Origin: Brevibacterium senegalense
GTDB lineage: Bacteria > Actinomycetota > Actinomycetes > Actinomycetales > Brevibacteriaceae
Length of the DNA: 64,000 nt
Reading direction: 5' to 3'
NCBI RefSeq assembly: GCF_000285835.1
Contig: NZ_HE978603.1
Location: 100,327-164,326, forward strand
Position numbers and translations under genes: made by a program. The notes beneath the pieces were generated by a model. The model saw nothing but the letters and a program-made list of their open reading frames with translations, searched no databases and had not been told where the DNA came from. This document shows positions 26,955 to 34,678 of the stretch, piece by piece (position 1 is the stretch's first letter; each line of letters begins with the position of its first letter).

Positions 26955-27494
26955 TCATCCCGCAGAGGGATAGATGACGCCGCGATCGGATCCGACGACC
27001 GCGCCGCGGCTCAGCTGCGCGGGATCGACATGGTCGGGCCCGAGGATGTGGTGCACCGTCTCCCCACGTGCCAGGAGGTGGTCGGCGATGATCCGTCGGT
27101 GGCACCGCCACCAGACCGCCTCAGAGCACAGAAACGCCGTGCGCTCGGCCCTCCCCCGCTCACGCAGGTGATCGAGCGTCCGCGAGAACTCCTGGGACTG
27201 CGCGTGGTCGGCGTAGTTGTGGAAGCTGCGGTTCTCCCACCAGGCGTTGACCTCGAACGGCACATCCCGGCTGACAGGACGCCGACCGGTCAGGTCTTTC
27301 GCGTGCTCGTAGCCGATCCCAGCCGCCTCGAGCGAGGCCGCGAGCGCATCCTGGTCGAACTGCGGGTACCGCGTCGATCCCGGCAGCTTCCGGACATCGA
27401 CAACCCGAACGATTCCGCTGGCATGCAGGAGCCCCAGGAACTCGTCGAGGGTCCGGGTCGAGTGCCCAATCGTGAAGAACGGCTCACTCATCAT
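26955..27494 (-). CDS. DUF488 family protein
   Basis: A 179-residue protein with clear DUF488 marks: FFTIGHSTRTLDEFLGLL, VVDVRKLPGS, FHNYADH, and FLCSEAVWWRCHRRIIADHL with a Cys and His pair near the C-terminal third. The family is widespread and has been linked with DNA-modification contexts, but has no settled reaction. Two ATGs stand side by side at 27494 and 27491; neither has a good SD. A tandem 15-bp near-repeat lies immediately upstream. Confidence 0.9.
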   Translation of the reverse strand: MMSEPFFTIGHSTRTLDEFLGLLHASGIVRVVDVRKLPGSTRYPQFDQDALAASLEAAGIGYEHAKDLTGRRPVSRDVPFEVNAWWENRSFHNYADHAQSQEFSRTLDHLRERGRAERTAFLCSEAVWWRCHRRIIADHLLARGETVHHILGPDHVDPAQLSRGAVVGSDRGVIYPSAG

Positions 27495-27524
27495 CGAGTA
27501 CCCGGACGTCGAGTATCCGGACGC
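27495..27524. repeat. Tandem 15-bp near-repeat upstream of DUF488
   Basis: CGAGTACCCGGACGT is followed directly by CGAGTATCCGGACGC, two mismatches over 15 bp, directly before the DUF488 start codons. It may be a regulatory site or chance. The rest of the 212-nt gap up to 27706 shows nothing else definite. Confidence 0.45.
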
Positions 27525-27706
27525 TGCCCGCGTGCTCCGAACCCTGCTGGCCGGAGGTCATGAGGAATCTCCGCCACCGTGCACCTCCATCTGCAAGCAG
27601 TGTAGGAGGTCAGAGATCCGGGATCGCCCGAGTATGCGAGTCGACGGGCCTATGCCTGCGACGAACAGACAGGGTGAACAGATCGCGCACCGTGAGAGGG
27701 AGAACC

Positions 27707-28063
27707 GTGGGGCTCTTCAAACGCAAGCAGAGGTCCGAACCGACTGATGCCGAGACTGACCCGCGATACGCTCCGCCCACGCAGATCGAGATGATGGAGC
27801 ACGCGCGCATTCCGGTCTTCCTCTCGAAGATGCACGCCGAGCATCCGCCCCGCTGGGTGACGGTCCACGCGGACCGCCTCGAATCGTTCGTCGGCCTCGA
27901 ATCCGACGAATACATGGACGATTCCAACCATCTGGCGATCTGGTCAGTCGATCACTTCATCAGCGACTTCCCCTTCGTGACCGACTTCCTGAATGCGGCC
28001 CGTCCGGGTCAGACAGCGCTCTTCGCCGACCAGTCGGGTGCCTTCACTCTCGAAGACGACTGA
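27707..28063 (+). CDS. Small DUF2185/Imm33-like protein
   Basis: A 118-residue protein on the opposite strand to its neighbours. GTG at 27707 has AGGGAG at 6 nt; the open frame runs further upstream without features. The second half, WVTVHADRLESFVGLESD, EYMDDSNHLAIWSVDHFI and VTDFLNAARPGQTALF, resembles DUF2185 (Imm33) proteins, which share a gap-rich pattern of DEYxxDxxN, a Trp/Tyr-Ser-Val stretch and a final FL-A--G-A-F. The match is from memory of the family and is moderate. Immunity function would fit its neighbours. Confidence 0.6.
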   Translation: MGLFKRKQRSEPTDAETDPRYAPPTQIEMMEHARIPVFLSKMHAEHPPRWVTVHADRLESFVGLESDEYMDDSNHLAIWSVDHFISDFPFVTDFLNAARPGQTALFADQSGAFTLEDD

Positions 28064-28092
28064 CGGGGCGCCCACCCCCCGGGCCAGGTCGA

Positions 28093-29085
28093 CTACTGCG
28101 CGTCGACCATCAGCGTGATCATGGTGAGACGATCGTCGAACTCGACGTGCACGTATCGCCCACCGACGACGTACCGCAGCCACGTCTCCCCGGCGAGTTC
28201 CGGCTCACCCAGGAATGACAGCACCTGCTCGCGGGTGGGGTCTTCGACCAGACCGGAGATGAGCTCTGCCGACCGCGGGTAGTCACTCATCGTGATCCAG
28301 ATGGTCTCGACTCCCTTGCGAGTGCTATCGACTTCCACACCCACCTTCGCCAGAGCCTTCGTCGACGATCGCAGAGTATCGCCCGTGCGGATGTCGAGGA
28401 GGGACGCGACGACGTGCGCAGCACTGTGATCGTCCGGTTCACCCAACAGTGCCATGAAGCGCTTGAGCTCGCCGTCGATCTGAGCCCCCGAGTAGTCCGG
28501 CGGTGGCAGCGTCGCCTCACGCGGCTCCTCACCCAGCTGCGCTGCCATCCACGAGTCGAAGTCGTCCGGATGGCCGCTCAGTGCTGGCCAGGCGCCAGGC
28601 ACCGTGACCCCGAACGTCCCCTCGAGCCATGCGCGGAACCGGCCCGTGTCGACAGGCTCTTCTGGCTCAGCCCCCAGCGTGAGGTCGGAGAGCTCGTCGT
28701 AACCGATCGCGAGGAGCGTGAGCAGCTCCTGCGCATCCTGCGCCAGGATTCCACGCGCTCCGTCAGAACCGAGGAGCACCACACGCACGGCGTCCCCGTC
28801 TCGCCACAGCGCGATGATCGATCCGGAGCCGTCAGCGTCTGCGATCGGAAGCAGGTCCGCGTGGCCGGGCTCATCGGGCTCCAGCCATCCGTCCAATGTC
28901 CCGTCGGCGATGAACACGATGGATGATTCGTCTCCCTCGGAGACCGTCAGGCAGTATCCAGCAGGTGCGTCGACCGCGTAGCCGTGGTCCTCCAACCAGA
29001 CCCATGCTCGCTCGAGGTCGTCAGGCAGCACGGGCCAATCGGAACGGTGTGCTGTGATGAGCTCAGCAAGTCTCGACATGGTCAT
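28093..29085 (-). CDS. Paralogue of the SUKH protein's central region
   Basis: A 330-residue protein. Residues about 60-200 align with the central region of the protein at 25151-26806 (GWLEPDEPGHADLLPIAD, LLAIGYDELSDL, FRAWLEGTFGVTVPGAW, then DDFDSWMAAQLGEEP). The C-terminal part (SFLGEPELAGETWLRYVVGGRYVHVEFDDRLTMITLM, read as separate short blocks) recalls domains often found beside SMI1/KNR4 immunity genes. No SD precedes the ATGs at 29085 and 29079; an AT-rich ATAAAAT lies just upstream. Function is inferred as immunity-like only from context. Confidence 0.7.
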   Translation of the reverse strand: MTMSRLAELITAHRSDWPVLPDDLERAWVWLEDHGYAVDAPAGYCLTVSEGDESSIVFIADGTLDGWLEPDEPGHADLLPIADADGSGSIIALWRDGDAVRVVLLGSDGARGILAQDAQELLTLLAIGYDELSDLTLGAEPEEPVDTGRFRAWLEGTFGVTVPGAWPALSGHPDDFDSWMAAQLGEEPREATLPPPDYSGAQIDGELKRFMALLGEPDDHSAAHVVASLLDIRTGDTLRSSTKALAKVGVEVDSTRKGVETIWITMSDYPRSAELISGLVEDPTREQVLSFLGEPELAGETWLRYVVGGRYVHVEFDDRLTMITLMVDAQ

Positions 29086-29140
29086 GATTTTATGTGACTT
29101 GAGTCCACGTGTCACCGAAGGCTTCTGGGCTCACGTCCGA

Positions 29141-30019
29141 TCACCGCTTCCGCTGGCAGGTGGGGCACACGTGGGTGCCGCGCCCTCCCACGACAAGACG
29201 CCGAATGGGTGTGCCGCAGACCCCGCACGGCTGGCCGGTCCGCCCGTATACGGTGAGCGACCGGTCGAAGTAGCCGGAATCGCCATTCACGTGCACATAG
29301 AGCGAGTCGAAGCTGGTCCCGCCCTGGGCCAGGGCGGCCTCCATGACCGCATGCGCCGCCTCGAGCACCGCCCGCAGACGGGAGACCCGCGTGCGCGCGG
29401 GTACCGCGAGCGGATGCACCCGGGCGCGGAAGAGCGCTTCGTCCGCATAGATGTTGCCGATCCCGCTCACGATCGTCTGATCCATGAGCACCGACTTGAG
29501 CGCAGACGTCGATCGCTGGATCCGCCGGGCCGTGGTCTCGAGGTCCCAGTGCGGGTCCAGCGGATCGCGTGCGATGTGCGCGCTGGCGCGCGGCACCGCA
29601 TCCGGGCCGTCCGCGATGAGGTCATCGACCCCGATGTGACCGAAGATCCGCTGGTCGATGAAGCGCAGCTGGACCGGGCGCGGCCCGCGCTGCAGGTCGA
29701 GGATCGCCCGCGTGTGGCGGTGCACCGGCTCGCCCGCGGTATGAATGCGCAACTGTCCGCTCATGCCCAGGTGGAGGGTGAGGGCTGCGGGACTACCGGC
29801 GAACGGGACCCATAGGAACTTGCCCCGTCGCTGCGGGGTCGCGAGCACCCGACCGGCCACGGCCTCGGCGAAGGTGTCCGCGGCCTCCGGCGGCAGGCGG
29901 CGCTGGGAGGTGGTGCCGAGGATCCGCGGATCCAGCACCCGCACCCCGGTGATCGCAGCGGATTCGACCCAGCCGAGAAGGCCCCTGCGGACGGACTCGA
30001 CCTCCGGCAGTTCAGGCAC
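29141..30019 (-). CDS. mutM: Formamidopyrimidine-DNA glycosylase
   Basis: Excises oxidised purines such as 8-oxoguanine and nicks at the abasic site. The catalytic N-terminus PELPEVESVRRGL gives the active Pro2 and Glu3; Lys in RRGKFLWV near residue 58 is also present. The H2TH region has VLMDQTIVSGIGNIYADEALFR, and the C-terminal zinc finger has CGVCGTPI and CPTCQRKR. The start is GTG at 30019, with GAGG in the rnc end. Length is 292 residues. Confidence 0.96.
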   Translation of the reverse strand: MPELPEVESVRRGLLGWVESAAITGVRVLDPRILGTTSQRRLPPEAADTFAEAVAGRVLATPQRRGKFLWVPFAGSPAALTLHLGMSGQLRIHTAGEPVHRHTRAILDLQRGPRPVQLRFIDQRIFGHIGVDDLIADGPDAVPRASAHIARDPLDPHWDLETTARRIQRSTSALKSVLMDQTIVSGIGNIYADEALFRARVHPLAVPARTRVSRLRAVLEAAHAVMEAALAQGGTSFDSLYVHVNGDSGYFDRSLTVYGRTGQPCGVCGTPIRRLVVGGRGTHVCPTCQRKR

Positions 30020-30026
30020 TGCGGCC

Positions 30027-30737
30027 TCAGCTGCGGCGGTTGTAGTGAGGATGAGCCTCCGAGATGGCGCGCACGGCGGCCTCGGCGGCCACGGCCTCGG
30101 CAGCCTTCTTCGACGTGTCCTGCCCCTCGCCCCACCGGGTGTCGCCGGCCCAGGCGATCGCGGTGAAGACGCGCGCGTGCGCGGGCCCCTCGCCTTCGAC
30201 CTCGTAGCGCACGGTGCCCAGGGACAGGTCGGAGGCGGCCTCCTGGAGGGTCGTCTTGAAGTCGACGCCCGCACCCAGGGCGACCGCGTCGATGAGCATG
30301 TCGTCGATGAGGCGGTGGACCAGCGCGAACGCCTCCTCCCGGCCCCGGCTCACGTAGCAGGCGCCGATGAGCGCCTCGACGGTGTCCGCGAGGATCGAGT
30401 CCTTGTCGCGACCGCCCGTCGCGTCCTCGCCCTTGCCCAGCAGCAGGTGCGCGCCGACGTCGTAGCGGCGGGCGATTCCTGCGAGGGCGCGCGCGTTCAC
30501 GACCGCGGCGCGCATCTTGGCCAGACGGCCCTCGGGCAGCTCCGGGTTGTCGTCGTAGAGCGACTCGGTCGCCACGAGCTGCAGGACGGAGTCGCCCAGG
30601 AACTCGAGGCGCTCGTTCGTGGGGATGCCCCCGTTCTCGAACGCATACGACCGGTGCGTGAGGGCAAGACGAAGCGTCTCGGGGTCGATGTCGACCCCGA
30701 GACGCTCCGTGAGGCCCGTGCGGTCCTCGTCAGTCAT
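30027..30737 (-). CDS. rnc: Ribonuclease III
   Basis: Double-strand-specific RNase for rRNA and mRNA processing. The signature NERLEFLGDSVLQL lies near residue 41, with DTVEALIGACYV supplying the second set of metal ligands. The C-terminal double-stranded RNA-binding domain has DFKTTLQEAASD and SKKAAEAVAAEAAVRA. The length of 236 residues is normal. It sits 8 nt after rpmF and 7 nt before mutM, in one operon. Confidence 0.97.
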   Translation of the reverse strand: MTDEDRTGLTERLGVDIDPETLRLALTHRSYAFENGGIPTNERLEFLGDSVLQLVATESLYDDNPELPEGRLAKMRAAVVNARALAGIARRYDVGAHLLLGKGEDATGGRDKDSILADTVEALIGACYVSRGREEAFALVHRLIDDMLIDAVALGAGVDFKTTLQEAASDLSLGTVRYEVEGEGPAHARVFTAIAWAGDTRWGEGQDTSKKAAEAVAAEAAVRAISEAHPHYNRRS

Positions 30738-30745
30738 GTTCGCTG

Positions 30746-30949
30746 TCAGACGTCAGCGATCTTGCGACCCTTGTACTCGAGGAACAGCGGCGTACCGGCC
30801 GAATCCTCGACGACCTTGGCCTGGTGGGGGCGCGAGTACACGACGCGTCCGTTCTCGACGGTCTTGACCAGTGCCGGAGCCTGTGCCTTCCACGCCGAGC
30901 GACGATGGCGCGTGTTGCTGCGCGACAGCTTCCGCTTGGGAACAGCCAT
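30746..30949 (-). CDS. rpmF: 50S ribosomal protein L32, Cys-free form
   Basis: A 67-residue protein beginning [21 protein letters not shown], the L32 signature. No Cys is present anywhere, so the Cys4 zinc ribbon found in many L32 proteins is absent; this is a zinc-independent type. The ATG at 30949 follows the DUF177 stop by 2 nt, with AAGGAG inside the DUF177 end. This pairing is conserved in bacteria. Confidence 0.95.
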   Translation of the reverse strand: MAVPKRKLSRSNTRHRRSAWKAQAPALVKTVENGRVVYSRPHQAKVVEDSAGTPLFLEYKGRKIADV

Positions 30950-30951
30950 GA

Positions 30952-31473
30952 TCAGCTCTCCTTCTTCTCGTTCAGAACACTCTTGAGTGCCGCCCACCGA
31001 GGATCCTCCTCGGGCTCGTCCTCGGTGATGTCCTCACCCAGCGTGTAGTGGAACTCTCCCTCGTCCCCGTCCTTGAGGGGACGGAACGGCAGAGACATCA
31101 CCACGGCGTCTCGGACGGCGGGCTCGAGGTCCAGCAGACCGGCCTGCACCAGCTGCGATTCCTCGTCCTGCGGGTCCGCCTCGTAGACGAAGAGCTCGTC
31201 GATGCGCACATCGATGGGGAGCTCCAGGTCCTCGAGTGTCCGGGCGTCCTGTCCCCTGGCCGTGGCACGCACGGAACCGGAGACGAAGATCCCCTCGACA
31301 ACGCTCTCGAAGCGGAGATCGAGCTCGACCGGATCGCCTGCCGGCACCCCGATGAGTTCGATCCGCAGGTCCTCAGGAGCTCTGACAGTCTTCGCGATGG
31401 ACTCCCAAGAGCCCGGCGCACTGGTCAGGCCCAGCCGGCGGACGTCGATGACGAATTCCGACGCACGATCCAC
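30952..31473 (-). CDS. DUF177 (YceD) family protein
   Basis: Conserved partner of rpmF, linked in other bacteria with 23S rRNA accumulation. It starts [15 protein letters not shown], has acidic segments and ends with the family's [15 protein letters not shown]. The GTG at 31473 has GGGAGG at 7-8 nt. A GTG at 31524, close to a -10 candidate, would add 17 residues with no similarity. Length is 173 residues in the chosen form. It heads the DUF177-rpmF-rnc-mutM operon. Confidence 0.93.
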   Translation of the reverse strand: MDRASEFVIDVRRLGLTSAPGSWESIAKTVRAPEDLRIELIGVPAGDPVELDLRFESVVEGIFVSGSVRATARGQDARTLEDLELPIDVRIDELFVYEADPQDEESQLVQAGLLDLEPAVRDAVVMSLPFRPLKDGDEGEFHYTLGEDITEDEPEEDPRWAALKSVLNEKKES

Positions 31474-31534
31474 TGGAGCACCTCCCGCACCCTCGTTCAG
31501 ACACAGCGCACCCTGAGATGACACGCGATGGACC

Positions 31535-31540
31535 AGTCTA
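31535..31540 (-). promoter_or_regulatory. Candidate -10 for DUF177-rpmF-rnc-mutM
   Basis: TAGACT on the minus strand, 61 nt before the chosen DUF177 start. It is the same hexamer as before lepB, smc and the FAH gene. Confidence 0.45.
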
Positions 31541-31589
31541 GCCGCGAGGCCCGGTCCACGCCAATCGGCGGTGACCGCCGCGGCCGGTC

Positions 31590-32090
31590 TCAGCCCCGCC
31601 GCGCGCCCAGGGCCTCGAGCACCGCGGTGGGGACGAGCCCCTCCACGTTGCCGCCCAGCGAGTGGACCTCGCGGATGAGCGAGGACGAGACGTGCTCGAA
31701 CCGCGGGTCGCCCGCGATGAAGACCGTCTCCAGCTCCGTCAGGTGGCGGTTCATGTGGGCCATCGGCAGCTCGTAGGCGAAGTCCGTCGACGACCGCAGC
31801 CCCTTGAGCACCGCGGTCGCACCGATCCGTGCGCAGTAGTCGACCAGCAGACCGCCGGCCACATCGTCGATGATGATCCGCCCCTCCTCCAGCGCCTGCG
31901 CCGTGCGCGAGTCCTCCAGGAGGCCCGCGCGGATGAGCTCGACGCGCTGGGCGACGGGGAACGTGCCGGTCTTGTTGGGATTGTGGACGACCGCCGCGAC
32001 CACCTGGTCCGCGAACGTGAGGCCGCGGGCGAACACATCGATGTGGCCGCTGGTGACAGGGTCGTACGAGCCGGGGCAGACGATCTTCAT
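31590..32090 (-). CDS. coaD: Phosphopantetheine adenylyltransferase
   Basis: Fourth step of coenzyme A synthesis, joining 4'-phosphopantetheine and ATP. The nucleotidyltransferase marks are IVCPGSYDPVTSGHIDVFAR with the HxGH-like TSGH, NPNKTGTF, LKGLRSSTDFAYELPMAHMN and SSSLIREVHSLGG. The length of 166 residues is normal. TACGAT lies 7 nt before the ATG and no strong SD is seen, so the mRNA may be leaderless. In related genomes coaD lies next to rsmD; here an importer separates them. Confidence 0.97.
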   Translation of the reverse strand: MKIVCPGSYDPVTSGHIDVFARGLTFADQVVAAVVHNPNKTGTFPVAQRVELIRAGLLEDSRTAQALEEGRIIIDDVAGGLLVDYCARIGATAVLKGLRSSTDFAYELPMAHMNRHLTELETVFIAGDPRFEHVSSSLIREVHSLGGNVEGLVPTAVLEALGARRG

Positions 32091-32097
32091 GGCCCCG

Positions 32098-32103
32098 ATC
32101 GTA
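32098..32103 (-). promoter_or_regulatory. Candidate -10 for coaD
   Basis: TACGAT on the minus strand, ending 7 nt before the coaD ATG. Confidence 0.4.
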
Positions 32104-32234
32104 ACCAACGGGCCGGCCGTCCCGTGACCCCGGACACGGCCGGCGGGCATGTCACGAAGCTGTAACCATCCCGGGACCGCTCACAGAATGGTAAGCGGAT
32201 TCACATAGCGTGACAGGTGTTCGACCAGCAGAAA

Positions 32235-32252
32235 CCGCCTTTTCGAAGGCGG
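32235..32252 (+). promoter_or_regulatory. UUCG-tetraloop hairpin in the ehuB leader
   Basis: Stem CCGCCTT (32235-32241) and AAGGCGG (32246-32252) close a TTCG loop, 9 nt before the GGAGG that serves ehuB. It could stabilise the 5' end of the transcript or affect initiation. I see no full riboswitch structure. Confidence 0.55.
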
Positions 32253-32273
32253 CGAGAGACGGAGGAACACCGT

Positions 32274-33188
32274 ATGACCAGGACACGCATCACACGCCTC
32301 GCCGGCTCGGCGATCGCGGTCACAGCACTGGCGTTGACCGCCGGTTGCGGCGGCGGTGGGTCGGAGGGCGACGGGGGCGGCGACGGCGGGGACTCGACCC
32401 TGCAGAGCGCGATCGACGCGGGCACCATCACGGTGGGCTTCGCCGGAGAGGCCCCCTACAGCTTCGAGGAGGGCGGCGAACTCACGGGAGCGACCGTGGC
32501 GCTGCACCGTGAGATCTTCTCCGAACTGGGCATCGACGAGGTCGACGGTGTCAATGCCGACTTCGGCGCGCTGATCCCCGGTCTCAACGCGGACCGCTTC
32601 GACGTCGTCTCCGCTGGCATGTCGATCCTGCCGGAGCGCTGCGAGCAGGCGCTCTTCTCCGAGCCGGAGTTCATGTACACGACCGCGCTCATGGTGCCCG
32701 AGGGCAACCCCGAGGGCCTCGAGACGATGGACGACCTGGTCGACTCCGGCCTGTCGTCCGTCACCATGACCGGTGCGATCGAGTCCGACTACGCCGCGAG
32801 CCTGGGACTGAGCGACAACAGCGAGGTGTCGACGCCGCAGGACGGCATGGACGCCGTCACGACCGGTCGCGCGGACGCGTTCGCACTCACCGGCATCTCC
32901 CTCAACTGGATGGCCGACAACTCGCCGGACTCGGGCGTCGAGGTGACGGAGTCGTTCGTCCAGGAGATCGACGGCGTGCCCCAGGTGGGCGCCGGCGGCA
33001 CCGTCTTCCGCACGGACGACGAGGAGCTCCAGCAGGCCTACAACGAGAAGCTCGAGGAGATCGTGTCCGACGAGGACCGCTACCTGGAGATCGTGGGCGA
33101 CTACGGCTTCACCGCGGAGGAGCGTCCCGACGGATCGCTCACCGCGCAGATGCTGTGCGAGGGCGACCTGCCCACCGGCGAGGAGTGA
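32274..33188 (+). CDS. ehuB: Ectoine-type ABC transporter solute-binding lipoprotein
   Basis: Extracellular binding protein of the polar amino-acid/ectoine family (SBP type 3). Signal peptide with lipobox LTAGC near residue 25, then a Gly/Asp-rich tether. The body begins GTITVGFAGEAPYSFEE and contains VDGVNADFGALIPGLNADRF, followed by SAGMSILPERCEQALFSEP, a set I associate with EhuB of Sinorhizobium. ATG at 32274 has GGAGG at 7-8 nt. With the three genes downstream it matches the ehuB-C-D-A order. The ligand (ectoine/hydroxyectoine against another amino acid) is inferred. Confidence 0.8.
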   Translation: MTRTRITRLAGSAIAVTALALTAGCGGGGSEGDGGGDGGDSTLQSAIDAGTITVGFAGEAPYSFEEGGELTGATVALHREIFSELGIDEVDGVNADFGALIPGLNADRFDVVSAGMSILPERCEQALFSEPEFMYTTALMVPEGNPEGLETMDDLVDSGLSSVTMTGAIESDYAASLGLSDNSEVSTPQDGMDAVTTGRADAFALTGISLNWMADNSPDSGVEVTESFVQEIDGVPQVGAGGTVFRTDDEELQQAYNEKLEEIVSDEDRYLEIVGDYGFTAEERPDGSLTAQMLCEGDLPTGEE

Positions 33189-33227
33189 CAGGCCTCGCAC
33201 CGGAGTCCGTCCACGGGATGACGTCCC

Positions 33228-34013
33228 ATGGATGAGAAGGTCTCCGTCCTCGTCGAATTCCTCCCCCAGCTGTGGGACGGCCTCCTCGTCACCCTGCAGC
33301 TGACCCTGGGCGGCGCTGTGGGGACGATCGTCCTGGCGGTCGTCCTGGGGCTGGGCATGCTCGCGCCCACCGGCTGGGTCTCCGTCCCCAGCCGGGTGGT
33401 CGTCGAGTTCTTCCGCGGCACCTCGCTGCTGGTCCAGCTGTTCTGGTTCTTCTACGTCCTGCCCATCGTGCTGGACGTGAACCTGGACCCGCTCACGTGC
33501 GGCGTCCTCGCGCTGTCCCTCAACTACGGCGCGTACTCCGCCGAGGTCGTCCGCTCGTCGATCGCCCACGTCCCCAAGGGACAGTGGGAGGCGGCGATGG
33601 CGCTGAGCCTGTCGCCGGCCCGTCGGATGTTCCGGGTCATCTTCCCCCAGGGCTGGGCCCTCATGATTCCGTCGCTGGCGACGCTGCAGATCCAGCTGCT
33701 CAAGGGCACCGCGGTCGCCTCGTTCATCACGCTGCAGGACCTGAATGAGCGGGTGGGCGTGCTGCGGCAGCAGACCGGCGACACCCTCTTCTCCTACACC
33801 GTGGGGCTGCTCATCTACTTCGTCCTCGCCTGGCTCATCCAGGTGGGCATGGACGCGCTGGAGCGACAGGCCAAGCGCCGGCTGGGCCGGGGCGGTCCCG
33901 GGCTGCTCACGCGGGTGCGCACGCGTCTGCGGGGCAACGGGTCCGCCTCATCCACCACTGCGTCCCCGACTTCCGGGTCCGGCTCGACCTCGTCGACGGA
34001 GGTGGCCTCATGA
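33228..34013 (+). CDS. ehuC: ABC transporter permease, EhuC type
   Basis: Inner-membrane subunit of 261 residues with several membrane segments and the coupling-loop signature of the His/Glu/Gln family: EVVRSSIAHVPKGQWEAAMAL, then SPARRMFRVIFPQGW. A Ser/Thr/Gly-rich cytoplasmic tail of ~30 residues ends the protein. The gene starts 39 nt after ehuB and overlaps the next permease by 4 nt, so the two are made together, presumably as a heterodimer. Confidence 0.82.
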   Translation: MDEKVSVLVEFLPQLWDGLLVTLQLTLGGAVGTIVLAVVLGLGMLAPTGWVSVPSRVVVEFFRGTSLLVQLFWFFYVLPIVLDVNLDPLTCGVLALSLNYGAYSAEVVRSSIAHVPKGQWEAAMALSLSPARRMFRVIFPQGWALMIPSLATLQIQLLKGTAVASFITLQDLNERVGVLRQQTGDTLFSYTVGLLIYFVLAWLIQVGMDALERQAKRRLGRGGPGLLTRVRTRLRGNGSASSTTASPTSGSGSTSSTEVAS

Positions 34014-34678
34014 ATCCGTCCTGGTGGAACTGGCAGGCCGCCGCGGATGCGCTCCCGCTCCTGCTCGAGGGCTTCCTCACGACCCTCATCGCCACGGTGG
34101 GCGGCACGATCATCGCCGTCATCCTGGGGCTGTTCATCGCAGTCCTGCTGCGCGGCCTGCCGGCCTGGGCGGCCTGGCTGCCCCGGCTGCTGGTCGCGTT
34201 CGTCCGGAACACCCCGCTCATCGTCCAGCTGGTGTTCGTCTACACCCTCTTCTCGATGAACGAGGCCCTCATCGAGGTGTCCGCCCTGACGGTGGGCATC
34301 GCCGTCATCGGCGTCCACTACTCGACGTACATGTCGGAGAGCTACCGCGCCGGCATCGACGCGGTGCCGCAGGGGCAGTGGGAGGCGATCAGTGCCCTGT
34401 CGCTGCCGCCGGTCCGGTCGTTCCGGTCGGTCATCCTGCCCCAGGCGCTGCGCGCCACCGTCCCCTCCCTGGGCAACTACGCCGTCGCGATGTTCAAGGA
34501 CACGCCGTTCCTCATGGCGATCTTCGTGACGGAGCTGGTGCGCACGGCGGAGCAGGTGGGCGGTCGCACGTTCGCCTACACGGAGGCGTTCACCCTGGCC
34601 GGCCTCATCTTCCTGGCGGCGAGCTATCCGACCTCGCTCCTGATCCGACGATTGGAGAAGTCCCTTGCCACCTACTGA
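34010..34678 (+). CDS. ehuD: ABC transporter permease, EhuD type
   Basis: Second permease subunit, 222 residues. It starts with NPSWWNWQAAADALPLLLEGF and has the family loop SYRAGIDAVPQGQWEAISALSL and VILPQALRATVPSLGN. About five membrane segments are apparent. Its 3' end overlaps the ATPase start by 14 nt. Placement after ehuC supports the EhuD assignment. Confidence 0.82.
   Translation: MNPSWWNWQAAADALPLLLEGFLTTLIATVGGTIIAVILGLFIAVLLRGLPAWAAWLPRLLVAFVRNTPLIVQLVFVYTLFSMNEALIEVSALTVGIAVIGVHYSTYMSESYRAGIDAVPQGQWEAISALSLPPVRSFRSVILPQALRATVPSLGNYAVAMFKDTPFLMAIFVTELVRTAEQVGGRTFAYTEAFTLAGLIFLAASYPTSLLIRRLEKSLATY

Noticed and set aside
32181-32199. CCGCT/AGCGG arms upstream of ehuB as an operator
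   Set aside because: A 5-bp stem is too short to support in a GC-rich region, and no clear promoter is placed around it.
32151-32273. Possible riboswitch before the ABC importer
   Set aside because: Only a single short hairpin is present; no conserved aptamer core was recognised.
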